NCBI RefSeq assembly: GCF_036711975.1
Contig: NW_027248941.1
Location: 2,728,001 to 2,792,000, forward strand
Length of the DNA: 64,000 nt
Source of the DNA: Onthophagus taurus
Taxonomy: Eukaryota; Arthropoda; Insecta; Coleoptera; Scarabaeidae
Direction: 5' to 3'
Each line of letters begins with the position of its first letter. Within the stretch, counting starts at the first letter, position 1. The translations under genes and the position numbers were made by a program. Positions 22,664-35,253 of the stretch are shown piece after piece. The notes beneath the pieces are model-generated. The model was not told where the DNA came from, searched no databases, and saw only the letters and a list, made by a program, of their open reading frames with translations.

Positions 22664-24200
22664 ATGAAGGCGATTCGATTTGATCCCGTTAAAAAAAGGG
22701 TTGAACTAGTCGAGTTGGAGATTCCGAAAATTAAGGGGGATGATCAGGTTTTGATTAAGGTCGCTTATGCGGGAATTTGTGGAACTGATTTGCATATAAT
22801 TCAAGTAAGTAATGTTTTAAATTAATTCTAATCTGAAATAAATAAAGCAATTTATCGAAAAAAAACTTAATTTAACAGGCGGCCGTCTTGATTTCTAAGA
22901 TATTAAAGTAAAAATGTCAAATTTGCAAAATTCGTATTGAAATTGTTCGAAATGACACCCAACATGACTAATTTATAATAAAAACTAAATTTGTGTTTGA
23001 CAGGCGGCCATTTTGATTTATAAAAATTAGGTTAACTAATTGAGATAAATAAAATCATTTTTCATTTTAAATCGAACAAAAACGATTTTATCGTTGTAAT
23101 AAAAAATGATAACCTCATTTTATTTTTAATTTATAACAATTTAATATTATTAGGGTGAATTTCCATGTAAATCAGCACCAATCGTATTAGGCCATGAATT
23201 TTCTGGAATCGTAATCGAGGTTGGTACCAAAGTAACCAACGTAAAACCTGGCGATCAAGTTGTCATCGATCCAAATAGTGGCTGTCAAACTTGTCATAAC
23301 TGTCACATTGGGGACCCCCATTTTTGCGAAGTAGGCGGGCTTCAAAATACGATTGGAATTTATCGAGATGGCGGTTGGGCCGAGTTTTGTTTGGTCCCCG
23401 ATAAACAAGTTTTCGTAGTTCCGAGTAATACCAACTTAAAAATCGGTTAAAAATGAATTTTTCAAAAAAAAAATTGTTTTATTAAAAATATTTTTTTATC
23501 AGCTGCTTTAAGCGAACCGATTTCGTGCTTAGTGCACGGATTAGATAAGATTTCACCTTTACCGATTGGAAAAGAGATTTTAATAACCGGAGCTGGGATA
23601 ATCGGGAATTTATGGTTGGTAGCGTTGCATTTAATGGGACACCGAAAAGTCACCGTTTCCGAACCCAACTTGCACCGATTAAAACAACTAAATAAATTAG
23701 AAACGGGATATTTAGCGATTACCCCGAGCGAGTTGGAGAAATCCCAAAAAAAATACGACATCATCATCGATTGTAGTGGTTATGGCCCAGCGATTGAGAA
23801 AAATTTGACCATTTTAAATAATGGCGGGAAGTTGTGTATTTTTGGAGTGGCGCCACCTAACATCAAAATCAAGTAATTAATTTTTAAATGATTCAAATTA
23901 AAAAAAAAAAACTTAATTTATTTTCAGTGTATCACCATACGAAATTTTTTCGAAAGAATTAACGATAATCGGGGTCAAAATTAACCCGTTCACGTTCCCG
24001 AAAGCTTTAGGGATGCTAGAAGCTTTAAACGAAAGGTAATTATTGCGATTAAAATTATTTTCATAACGTCACTTTTTTTTAGATACTTAAATTACGAAAA
24101 TTTGGGGATTGCAACGTTTAAATTGGAGGAATTCGAACGGGCTTTGGAAGCTTTGAAAAGCGGGGTTATTTCTAAAGCAACTTTTAAATTTGATTTGTAA
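22664..24200 (+). CDS. Zinc-dependent alcohol/polyol dehydrogenase (MDR family)
   Basis: Medium-chain dehydrogenase that oxidises an alcohol or sugar alcohol with NAD(P). Five exons (22664-22804, 23154-23445, 23503-23872, 23928-24035, 24083-24200) encode 342 residues. Catalytic-zinc ligands are visible in GICGTDLH and GHEFSG. The structural-zinc lobe has four cysteines in CQTCHNCHIGDPHFC. The cofactor fold carries GAGIIG, with an acidic residue (VSEPN) at the end of the second strand, which suggests NAD. It resembles the sorbitol, threonine or altritol dehydrogenase group; the substrate cannot be decided. The start is set at MKAIRFDP because upstream codons in frame do not look family-like. 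Intron 1 contains a short repeated CAGGCGGCC word. Confidence 0.9.
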
Positions 24201-24344
24201 AAAATTTAATAAAAACTAATAAATAACCTAAATTGTAGTTTTAGTTTCAACCTTCAATGATAGATGGCGACGTGAAACGTCAAAACTTAATAAATAAAGA
24301 GTGAAGTGTCAAAAAATTAATCTTAAAAATACTTAAAAGTTAAA

Positions 24345-24897
24345 ATGGCTTTAAAGTATATAGGACTCGATAAAGTATTTAAAGTTTTTTCGATTATGAA
24401 GCAAAATGGGGGACTTAGAGCTTCGCTTTATAAATTGTACAGGTAAATTGAGATTATATAACACAACATAACCTCAATCTTTTTTTCTTTATTATTATTT
24501 TATTTAATTTGATTTAAGGATGGATGATTTGAAACAAGGAACTTTAGTGGGGGAGGATAAATACGGGAATAAATACTTCGAGAACAATTATTTTTTCTAT
24601 GGGAGAAATCGTTGGATTGAATATGCTCCGAAATATGGTTTTACGATTAATTTGGTTATAATTTTTTGTGGTAATTAATTAATTTTAGGTACTGATTACG
24701 ATGCAAGTCAAGTCCCTGCTGAATGGTATGGTTGGTTGCATTATAAAACGGATTTACCCCCGTGTCATGATAAATCGAGACCGAAATATCCATGGATGGC
24801 AGATCATCGAGAGAATTACACGGGAACTCCGCAACAATATTATCCCTATAGTACAACCCCCCCTAAAATTGAGCCTTGGATCCCCAAGAAGAAATGA
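24345..24897 (+). CDS. NDUFA12: NADH dehydrogenase [ubiquinone] 1 alpha subcomplex subunit 12
   Basis: Accessory subunit (B17.2) of mitochondrial respiratory complex I. Three exons (24345-24442, 24519-24637, 24689-24897) encode 141 residues, the normal size. Key stretches are [43 protein letters not shown] and [20 protein letters not shown]. The stop is only 26 bp from the convergent channel gene's stop, so their 3' UTRs must overlap. An AGATGGCG word lies about 80 bp upstream of the start. Confidence 0.97.
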
Positions 24898-24923
24898 GTT
24901 TAAAAAACATTATTGTAAATTTA

Positions 24924-27900
24924 TTAAATAATTGCATCTTCGTCTAATAACCCCACTTGTTTGCCTTTATTTAAAATTTGCTCCCGAGAAGCTGGAAACC
25001 ATTTTAAAAGGTGGCTCCATTTGCTTTTATTTAAAATTAAGACTTCAGTGTCGGCTTTGGATCGATAAGAAAATCTATGTGGGATGCATTGTAACCCTTG
25101 GGCTTCCCCAAAACTAGTCCCGGCGGTTAAAGTCCCAATGTAATATTCGACTTTCCCATAAATATCTAATTGAATAATCTCCCCCGAGTTAATAAAATAC
25201 ATGCAACAATCAGCGTCGCCCTTTTCAACAATGCAATCACCGGTTGAAAAGACAAATCGGTCCAAATAAACCACCAATTGGCGCAAAAAATCGACGTGAG
25301 TTCGGTTAAACAAGACGTGATTGTTTAAGTGGCGCCCATAAAGGATTTGGAGGACGTTTTCTTTTAAACAAGGGGGTGATTCTGTAATTAGAACCGGCAA
25401 CCAACTCCCTCGCTCTCGGTTCCATAACCTCAAACAATACCTCTTTACTTTCGCATAAAGAAATTGAGACAACTCCAATTTCTACAAAACAGTCAAATTG
25501 GTTCAATAAAAATTGAAACGAAAAAGAAACTAACCTGCAAATAAGTCCCAAGGCTTTGGAACTTCACCTCATAATTAATAAAGTTGTGCTTATTAACCAA
25601 AAGGTGGCTAACGTAGTTTGAGACAAGGTTCATCACCAAAACTTGGGTCCCAATCATCATAAATACGGTCATCGTAACTTCCGGAATCTCCAAAGGCATG
25701 ATCCCTTTCAAGCTTGTACTTGTATAAATGTTCACCACATACATATAAGCCATAATCGTAGATTCTAAAGTTTGGTTGGATGAGATGAACGTTATTTCGG
25801 ATCCTACTTTGTATCGGTACCAACATCGAGTATTCGGACACGCAATAATTAACCTAAAAATTAATTCAAATTAAATTCAAAAAAATTAAATTAAATAATT
25901 CGTCACCAAAGACACAAAAAAAGATGGAGTTGAAACATAACACTATAAAATATATACGTCCATTTCAAATGATCCTTCATTAACAACCTCTCCTCACACT
26001 GATAATAATAAAGCACTAAATGCAAAAATCGGAAGGTTCGATTCAAACAAGCCAAATTGTAAACTGCGTTATTCGAGGTATAACACCTCGTGAATAACTC
26101 AAACGGTAACAAGATAAAAAAGTCGAACCAAAATCCGCTTTTTAAATACCTCCGTCTTATAGCGTAGGGGTCACTAATAACCATCCCGCTTTCGGGGTCG
26201 ACGTAAATCAAATGGAACTTAACGCTCATCTTAATGAAGTGAATAACATCCGTTAAATAAACAACATATGTGATGTATTGAGGTTGAATTTCGTTTAAAT
26301 GCACGAAAGTTAACGTTAAAATCATAATCGAAGATAACGGATAAATATGGACGTTAATTAAGTAATTAAAAAATAAATAAACGTTGTTGTTCTCGAAGAT
26401 TAAAATTTTTTTGTAAAAATCGTGCAATTTTGTACTAAATTCGTCGATCTGATGGAATTGCGAGTCGGATAATTCTTGCATATACTCCATGTTAACCATG
26501 GTCGAGCGTTGAAATCGCTCTAAAATTTTATCAAAAGCCTCAATCGTTTTGTAAAATAATTTCCCATCAATCGTTAAAACCATAGAGTGAATGTTTGCAA
26601 CTGCATCAATCGTTTGTCTTGTAACCCCCGTTTTCGATAAACAACCAAAAACTCCTCCCGTTCTTAAGCTGCACATTAACGTACCCGCCGTGTAAATATC
26701 AACTTTTCCATCTTGAACGAAAAATAATTTCGAGTTCACATCGTTGCAACGAATTATTTTGGAGTCTTTCGTAAAGAATTCTTGGCGAAGTCGGTAAGAA
26801 ACGGCTTGAAATAAACTAAAATAAAAAAAATTAAATTGTTAGGTTATGAAAAAGTAACTTTCATTTGTTTTAATTTCTAACCTAAAATGTCCCCCAGAAA
26901 AAATTTGAACCCTTTTTAAGCAATTCTGATAAATCGCGCGCGCCAAATCTTGCTCTAATTGCGGGTGGAAATTCTTGATTACTTCGTGAATGTTCAATCC
27001 ATGCGTTTTCTTCCAAATATTTTCGTAATGAAGCACAATTAATTGTTTATCTTCGTCGCTGATGAGAGCGTCTTTTAAAAATGTCATGTAGTTCTTCATA
27101 CGGTCGCGGTAAATTGTTAATTCAACATTGCCGCCAACCTAAAAATTTTTTAAAATTATTTTAGTTATTAAGCAAATTTGATTAAATTAATTTGTTTATT
27201 TAATGCAAATTTATATCAAATTGCATTAAATTTATATCAAATTAATTTTATTAAAATTTTATAACTTAATAATTAAAATTTTTCGAAAAAGGGTACGTTC
27301 TGGTATTTTAACCTCAAAATTAAAGTTAAACTTACAACTTACCCCTCGGCTTGTTAACGACACAAAAAATAACCACCTCAAAGCAGTTAATGGTACCAAC
27401 ATAACCACGGTTAAAATAGCATGTCTTTCATTTTCCAAAATAGCCCCCGTACTGCTTCCTGTTACACTAATCGTAACCGTATACATATAATAAACATACT
27501 GATACAACCCCTTCGTAAAATCGTGGCCTTTCTCAACGTTACAAACTAACCGATAACCCTCATGTTCGCACATCACCAACATCGTTAAACTACACACTAA
27601 CGATATACAAATAATAACTAATAAACCATATCGAAACATATTAATTGCGTTCCTTTTCTTTCCTTGGAGCCGATTATCCAAAAAGCTCAATCCTTTGAAT
27701 GGCCGATAAAGTTGGCAACATCTTGTAGCTGTCAAAACTAAAATTTGTATCCATAAAATATATTGTTGTCCGAATAATCGGTCTAAACCGGTGGCGTGGA
27801 CGTGAAAGCACCCCATTGAATCCATCATAAAGGCGGTTTTTAAATAATTCTTAGCCGTGTATAAAGGATGAGTCACTAAAATCCCTTTTTCGTTGTAATA

Positions 27901-30900
27901 TTGGCAATGTAACCGAATATAAAGGTCGATTAATGCGACTAAATCGAAAATTAAATAAACTGATGTCACCAAAGTTTCGTTGTAATAAACGTTTAAAACG
28001 CTGTATCTAATGTTTATCGAAAGGATATAGATTATTAAGAGAGTGCATCGGAATACTTCCCACGTTATGTACGGCCAATTCGTTGGGTTAATCGTTCGTT
28101 TTAAAACGAAAAATCTTATGAAAGACCACATCCCCAAATTGGCGAAAGCTTGTTTAAACACAAATTTAGTCAACTCAATATCGTCGCTATCGTGGATTTT
28201 GTATTCAAAAATGTTTCCTTTTCCTTTTGATTTGATCTTGGAAATCATCGGGGGTAACCTCGCCCCGGTTCGCTTCATAATCGTTCCATAAATTCGCCGA
28301 TGCTCTTCTAGGGCGTGCTTGAAAAAAGAAAAATCAGTTTGAGACGTTTGCATAGCGCTGATAACTATGTGGGTCTTAATTAATAATAATTCCACCACCG
28401 TTAAACATTCAACCTTAACGAAAGAGAATGTGTCATGGAGAGTTTCTAAAAATGGGAATGTATCTCCGATTTGTAGGATGCTTGTAGCCCCACGTTCCGA
28501 ATCTCCAGGGAGAAACGATCGTAATCGGCAAAATCCTCTCATTATGACATAAAAAATGTCTGATTTAACATCGACGTCCATTAAAGTGGCCCCCGGGGGG
28601 ATTATTTTAATTTGGGCGTGCGCGCAAATATATCTTAACGTGTCCTTTTTGGTGTTGTGAAATAAAGGAACTTGTTTTAAGCAATCAGCAATGCGGTGTC
28701 GGACGATTTCGTTGCGCAACTCAACCGGGGCGTCTTTAAAAATGCTATTTTCCCCCACAATTTGGCACCCTCTCACTGAGTGATTAAAATATAAAAAGCG
28801 AACTAAGCGCTTTGTGATCCCAGGGTCTAATCGTTGCCGGGTTAATTCATTTTTCATAGCCCACCATTGAATCGTATCCATTTGTTTGCTTTTATACTTT
28901 AAAACCGAAGTCCCAGTTTGCTCGGATATCCCGACGCAATAAACTAAGTGTCCGGTTATTGTTAATAAAAGGCATAAAGTCGCCTCCATTACGGTTGAAG
29001 ACTCCGTTGAGCTAGCTCCGTAACCCACGTAATAATTCACGATCAAAAGTAAGTAAGCCCAAAAATCCTCATCGCTCGCTAAGTCATTATTGACTTTTGC
29101 AACGAAATATATCAAAGCGGTGAACCAATAAATAGTCACCAAATAAAAAATGAACCATTTAACTCCTCGGATAACGATCGTGTTAAATTTAATGTTGTAT
29201 TGAAGAGACCTAAAATAAAATTAAATTAAAAAAATTAAATCAAAAAAAATGTTCGTACTTCAACATCGTAAAAATTTTATAGATCTTTAATAATCGATTT
29301 AATTTGCATAACCCCAAATTGATTTTGATGTCCATCCCCCAAGCGATATAATCAATCGGGAAAATCGCCACGCAATCGATAATAAAGTAGATATTCTTTA
29401 ATTGTTGTATAATTAACTCCTTATAATTCGCAATTAAACGGTTTTTGTATCGAACCGCCGTCGAAGCTTGCAAGTAAAGATCAAATAAATAAATCACGTC
29501 CATCAATAAACAAATCGAAAGCTCGTTGAATTTCATCGAATCCTCAAAACACGCCACTTTTGGAATTATAACCGCGTGAACCATAATGGCAAAAATTACG
29601 ACGTAATCCAAACATTTTCGAAACTCCGTGTCCGGTTCCATGATAAACGGGCATTTCGACGATAAACAAATCGATTCCACTCTTAATTCGAGGTCGTGGC
29701 TCAACACCAATAAATTTAGATTCGCCGTAACGCATTTTGAGAATTCATCGATGTCGTCCGATGATTGAGAGGGGAGCGATTCCGGCTTTTTTGAGTACGC
29801 CCAAATTTCATACCAACGCCTCTTTACGTTTCGAATTGAGTTATCGGTGTAATCGATGTTTCGGTGCGTTTTTTTCGTTTGTATTCCTTTTATGGCAACT
29901 AAAAGTCGTTCTTTGAATGATTCTTGGATGCTTTTTGTTACTAATGGGTAATTTAGTAATACCTAAAAAAAATTATTAATATTTTCTCGAAATATTATTA
30001 AATAAATTCAAAAAATTAATTCAAAATTTCAAACAATCTATTAGGTTATGTTTATTCAGCACTGCCAACATAAATTTGTTTTAAGTTGGTAGTAAATTAA
30101 AAAATATTTAAATAAAAAAAGTACGTACTTTATAAAGATCAGTTAAATATAAAACTTGTATTTCGCAATAAGTAACAGCCCGTAAATTTGATACACTTTG
30201 ACAAGGAACCAAACAAGCGATTTCCCCCAAAACCGTCCCCGAAGAAAACGAAATCAACGGCGAATCATCATCTTCTTTGGATAAAGCTTGAATAACACCG
30301 GAAACGACATAAATCAATTTCGCTTTTAATTCCCCGACGCGAAATAAAAACTCAGCCGGCAACAAAAATTCGCTTTTCATCACCAAACTAACCGATCGCT
30401 TAAACGACATATCCGTTTGATTAAATAGATGCGTGTGCCTTAACGCCTCCCAATAAATATCGACGGTTACCTCTTTTTGTAAAGACGGGGGCAACATTTT
30501 GAATAAACCGGGCATATCTCGCATACCATGTCGTTGTTTGTAAAAAGTCGTGTAATATTCGAAAGTTTTGTTTTTTAAATCGACATCGGCTTCCCATTCG
30601 TCCAAGAGAGACATTATTTTGGTTACGTGGAACGCGTATCCGAAATAATTGCGATCGATTCGCATAAAAATCACCACCAAACGGCCCATAAATAACACAA
30701 AACCGATTATGAACCCAAATAGCATCGCTGAAGTAAATGTTAATAGTTCGAAAACGTTTTCTAGTTTTAAAAATGCTTAAAAATAAAAAAATTAGTACAA
30801 TTTATAATACAATAATGACATTAAAGTGAATTAAATGTCAAAGTTGACACTTAATTGTCAAAATTGACATTTAAATGTCAAAAAATGATTTTACCTGAAA

Positions 30901-31591
30901 AATTGTTAATAACAACTTCTGTCATCATAAAAAAGGATGTTCCCCACCAACGTAACGATGAGTTGGAATTAAATTCGGATTCATCTAAATGTTTTGTCCA
31001 ATTCGTTTTATGCATTTGCCCAAGTTTGAATATGATGGCTGCGAAAATCTGACCTACGATGATGAGTTTCGCGAGCCGTTGCAAACAAAGTATGGTCATT
31101 TGGTTCAATCCGACTTCGTTCATCCGTTTGGTCTCGTACAGGAAGATGCGATATGTTCTCACGACACATTTCCACTTGTAAAAGTTTTTATCGAGAGAAG
31201 TTGACGTTTGATAATTTGTTAATAATAAAAAGTATTGGATTTCATACAAAGGATGTAAGGTGAGGAAATCGATTAGGATTATTCCTAAATTTCTTGGGGG
31301 GTAACTCCTTTTCCTTCGCGTTTTTACCATGTTTCTATGCATTATGGCTAAGGCGTTATCAACGAGATACATAATCTCGCAAAAATAATAAATTAAATTA
31401 ATCGTGAAGTTGTCATGTACCCCAAAATACAAATCGTAAATTGATAGGAGTGAATTCACGATTATTGATATCATCAAACACAATTCCCATCCGCCTTGGA
31501 ATGGCAAAAAGGCTATGTGTCTCCAATCGGAAGATTCTTGATTATAAGCCGCATCTTCTTCATGTATAGAAACAACAGTTATTCTTTTCAT
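24924..31591 (-). CDS. Four-repeat CNGK-type cyclic-nucleotide-binding-domain channel
   Basis: Eight exons (31591-30895, 30760-30129, 29962-29259, 29209-27343, 27138-26882, 26815-25907, 25853-25535, 25481-24924) join in frame to 1980 residues. The protein repeats a six-TM plus C-linker/CNBD module four times, like CNGK/TetraKCNG channels of sea urchin and fish sperm. Repeat 1 spans about 1-450, repeat 2 about 530-985, repeat 3 about 1030-1500 and repeat 4 about 1500-1980. Pore regions differ: repeat 1 FFMMTEVVINNFS, repeat 2 NYYVGYGASS (GYG at 29025-29017), repeat 3 YTVTISVTGSSTG, repeat 4 VNIYTSTSLKG. CNBD phosphate-cassette remnants are LGEIACL in repeat 1 and FGEAQGL followed by RSKA in repeat 4; repeats 2 and 3 are degenerate. 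S4-like helices have basic residues (for example NRLLKIYKIF). Plasma membrane location is expected; ion selectivity and ligand are unknown. Confidence 0.88.
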
Positions 31592-31746
31592 TCTCTCCGA
31601 ACTCAGAAATTATCAATTTGATGGATTATTTTTGTTATTTTCATTTTCATGGCAACAACAAAGATATATTTATATTTCTTCAAATTTTTATTCATGAAAA
31701 GACCTTAAATAACACAAAAATTAAAATAAATCATTATTTTAATAGC

Positions 31747-32523
31747 TCAATCCATCCTCGTCTTCAATTCCTTCATGGTAACCTTATCCTTCTCGCTAAA
31801 ACATAATTATAACCTCAAAATTACTTCATTAATATTAAAAAATCCCAACTTACATAATATAAACAGTTGCACCCCAACCAGAAATTGCATCTCTATCAAA
31901 CGCGTTCATAATCGCTTGGGAAATAGTTTCAAATAACTCATCGGGTCCTAAATTAGGTTCGTAAAGAGTTTCACACATCCCATATAATTGAGCGGAAGCT
32001 GTTCCTCCAACAACGAAATCTTCCGGTTCATTCGGACACCCGATTAAATCCATATTACATACATAAGGTTCCATTGTTTTAACATCCAACCCAGCTATAA
32101 TTGGTTCAACGAAAAATGGTCCAAAACGTTTCTCGTACAACATGTTCGAAACCATCGCACTAAAAACTTTCGGGCTAATTTGCCTATTTTCTTTTAGTTC
32201 GTATAAATTTTTGCGAAATCGAAGTTTTTCCATAACAGTTTGAGTATCGGTCGCTAATCCAGGTAATCCAACATATAGGTGAGTACCCATGGGAAATACT
32301 TTTTGGAAATCCAACGACACCGTTTGAGCTTGAATACCGAAGCGTTTATCGGTGGCGATTGCCACGCATTTATCCCCTTTCATCGCTACCATAGCACCCC
32401 CGTTATACGCGAGAATCGACTACAAAAAGAAATTTAAGGTTCAATTTTTAGCATTGTCATAAAACATAACCTCACTTTTTTTATGGTTTTTAATAAATTT
32501 TAATTAATTATTTAACTTACCAT
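31747..32523 (-). CDS. PSMB3: Proteasome subunit beta type-3
   Basis: Non-catalytic beta-3 subunit of the 20S core particle. Exons 32523-32521, 32419-31854 and 31795-31747 encode 205 residues, identical in length to the human protein. Exon 1 encodes the initiator methionine alone. Core stretches are [53 protein letters not shown] and CETLYEPN. The C-terminus [17 protein letters not shown] identifies beta-3 and required finding the short last exon. No catalytic N-terminal threonine is expected. Confidence 0.97.
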
Positions 32524-35253
32524 TTTATGGTATTTATATAACCCTTAATTAGTTTTCAAGCGAGTTTAAGGGAGGTTTTAATTGATATATTGAGATAAAT
32601 CCGGGCTTTTTGTTGCAAAATTTGTTTGTAATCGCCGATGACAGATAAAGTTGTGTCAAATCAAGCCGGTAATATAAGAATCTTTAATGTTTATAACTGA
32701 TTAATAAATATTAACTAAAAAATAATTTTTTCGTAATAAATTTGATTTAGAACGCAAATAATAAATAATATTTATTTATTTTTAATTATTTTAATTTTAA
32801 AAGCACCCTCTATCTTAGGTTGTGCTTAATACAAGGCGATTTTCAAATGTTTTTTGTTAGCCATTTTTACGTTTGGTTGAGTCTCCACAAATATCTCTAA
32901 AATTGGATAGAAAAATAGTTAAAAGTGCGGATTAATTCTTTTTATTGTGATTATTGCTTGTTTATCTTGGTGTTTCGTGTTGGATTTTGTGGTAAGTAGA
33001 AAAAATTAAAGGCGTAGTTCTTAAAAGTTTTGTCAAGGTACTTTTTGCGAATACAAGTTATTTTATATAAAAAATAATTAATATTTGTTTAAAAAGGGCT
33101 AAGAATAAGCAAATTTGAAAGGAATTAATTTTTATTTGGATAAGTAATAAGACTTTAATTACTTTATTAAGAGATGGCACTAATTTATGTTGTTCTTTAT
33201 AGGCGATTTTCAAATGTTTTTTGTTAGCCATATTGGAGTTTGATGAACTGCGGATTTACTAATTCGGAAAATTACTTAGAAATGGTAAATAAACGCTTGA
33301 AAATGTGGGTGTAAGTATTAAAATTTGTTCTTATTTGGTTTTTAGTTATTAAGATTGATGTTATGATCTTGTAGAGTTTGAATCCTTCAGTAAGCTTAAT
33401 ATTTTGGGGCCAATTTCATTATGGGGTACATTTAAAACGATTAAAACAACGAATATTATTTTTAATTCATATATAATATCCATTTCGTTATAATATATGT
33501 TGTACATATATCCATAGTGTTTCGTATATTAAATTACACATAAATTGCGGTTTATTACTTCTTTTTTAAGGGTTTCTTTTTCAAATTCTCTCCCTGTATT
33601 ATTCCGTAATAATTAAAAAAAAATGTCGTGGATATTGTTACTTTTTGTTGCTTCACTTTCTCATTTACAGTAATTAAATATTGTTACCCTGTTTTTCTTT
33701 TTAATCTTTCTACTACACATTTTCTTACTTCATTTTCACTCTTCCTCGATTTTTTTTAAAAAAGAATTTTTTTTATGATACATAATATACGTGTTACATT
33801 TAAGAACGATAAGTACATTTAAAAAATTTTAAAATAAATAAACTAGAAAAAGAATGTTAAAATAAAATATTCATCATCAGTCTATATAAAATAATTAATA
33901 AAATTATTATGTTTTGGTTAATTATTCGTATTTACACCGAATTTATTTTTTTTTAATTTAAAATTAATAGCTGAAAAATTATTGTATCAAAAAACGAGCT
34001 GTACATTTTGAGTTTTTACCAATTTTCTCGGGTATATGTATAAAAAGGAAAAGCTTACATATCAAAAATTATTATTAACTAGATCTAATTGATTTTTTTT
34101 TCGTTTTTCTTCCTAATTAATTTTTTTTTCGTTCAGTATACATTGTTGATTAAAAATAGAGATTAGTTCCAGTTTAGGTTTCGCTGTATGAGTATCCAAC
34201 TATTCCTTGGTCTGCAATACAAAAAAGAATTAATTCCCCGCTTTATTTATAGTTAAAAACTAAGTTTTTAGGTCATAATTGTGCTTAAGCTATGCAAAAA
34301 AGTGCTTTTTACACAAAAAAATGTCAGATTAAGAATAAATAAAACGAAAATTACTTACCGTTCCATTTCAGAGTGTGTAAAGGTGAATGAAATGTATATT
34401 GCACGTAATATAGCGTTTTTATAGGTAACTTAATACTGAAACTAAAAAGAACGCAAATTGAAATTAGTTTTTTCCGCTTCCTTTTGGTAAAAACTTAAAT
34501 AAAAAATTAAAATCAAAAAATACTCGTAAAAAATATTTATTTCATGCTTCATGCACTGCCTTTCTTTTTAAAAACGAAAAAATACAATAAGTAATCATTA
34601 ATTAATTAAAAAATATACAATCTACAAAGTCATTAAACTAAAACTTACAAAAAAAAATGAAATATTTTTAATGGAAAAGTAATTATTTCTTGTAATACGA
34701 TAAATACAGGGAATTATTATTTGTTTAATGCTAAAAATATCTACTATCTATTTTCGTTTTAAATATTTAGTATATTTACATTAAAAAAATGATTTATTAT
34801 TATTTTTTAGAGAAATTGGATAATAATAAAAGCAGATTAGAAGAAGAAGAAAGAAGAGAAGTGCTAATATATAAGTTTTAGGAACTGGTCAACGTAAGAG
34901 TGAGGTCTCTTTTTTCTTGTGTGTTTGTTCGCTATAAAAAAGAAGAAAGAAAAATTTATCAATCAAGAAAACATAATTGATTCTTTAAAATGGTAAGATG
35001 AATTTTAAATGATTTTTGTTACGCACAGGGTGACTCTTAAAAAATCACAGATAACTCAAACACAACAAAAAATACAAAAAAAATCAACCCTGTTAATAAA
35101 TTAATATAAAACAAATTATGGCACAAAACAAACGAAAAAAAAGATACCCAAATAAAAATAGTTAAGAAAATAAAGAAGGAAAATGAAAAGATTAATAAAG
35201 ATCTAGATAGAAGCCAAACACGCAAACAACATCAAAAGACTATTTCAAATAAA
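32524..35253. other. 2.7-kb non-coding region, probably mostly dishevelled 3' UTR and intergenic DNA
   Basis: Lies upstream of PSMB3 and downstream of dishevelled, both on the minus strand. It contains a direct repeat of about 45 bp (32836-32880 and 33201-33245) around GGCGATTTTCAAATGTTTTT, followed by GTTAGCCAT. Long T-rich and A-rich runs occur from 33700 to 35230. No reading frame with coding character was found; a minus-strand frame at 35037-35225 is low-complexity Phe/Ser/Ile. Confidence 0.45.

Noticed and set aside
30855-31204. Two overlapping plus-strand frames
   Set aside because: Antisense to exon 1 of the channel gene, whose frame is supported by splicing and membrane segments.
24924-31591. 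Two or more separate channel genes instead of one
   Set aside because: All seven junctions keep frame, no internal start or stop with promoter features was seen between repeats, and the total is an exact multiple of three.
35037-35225. 62-codon Phe/Ile-rich minus-strand frame
   Set aside because: Low-complexity frame in the dishevelled 3' region.
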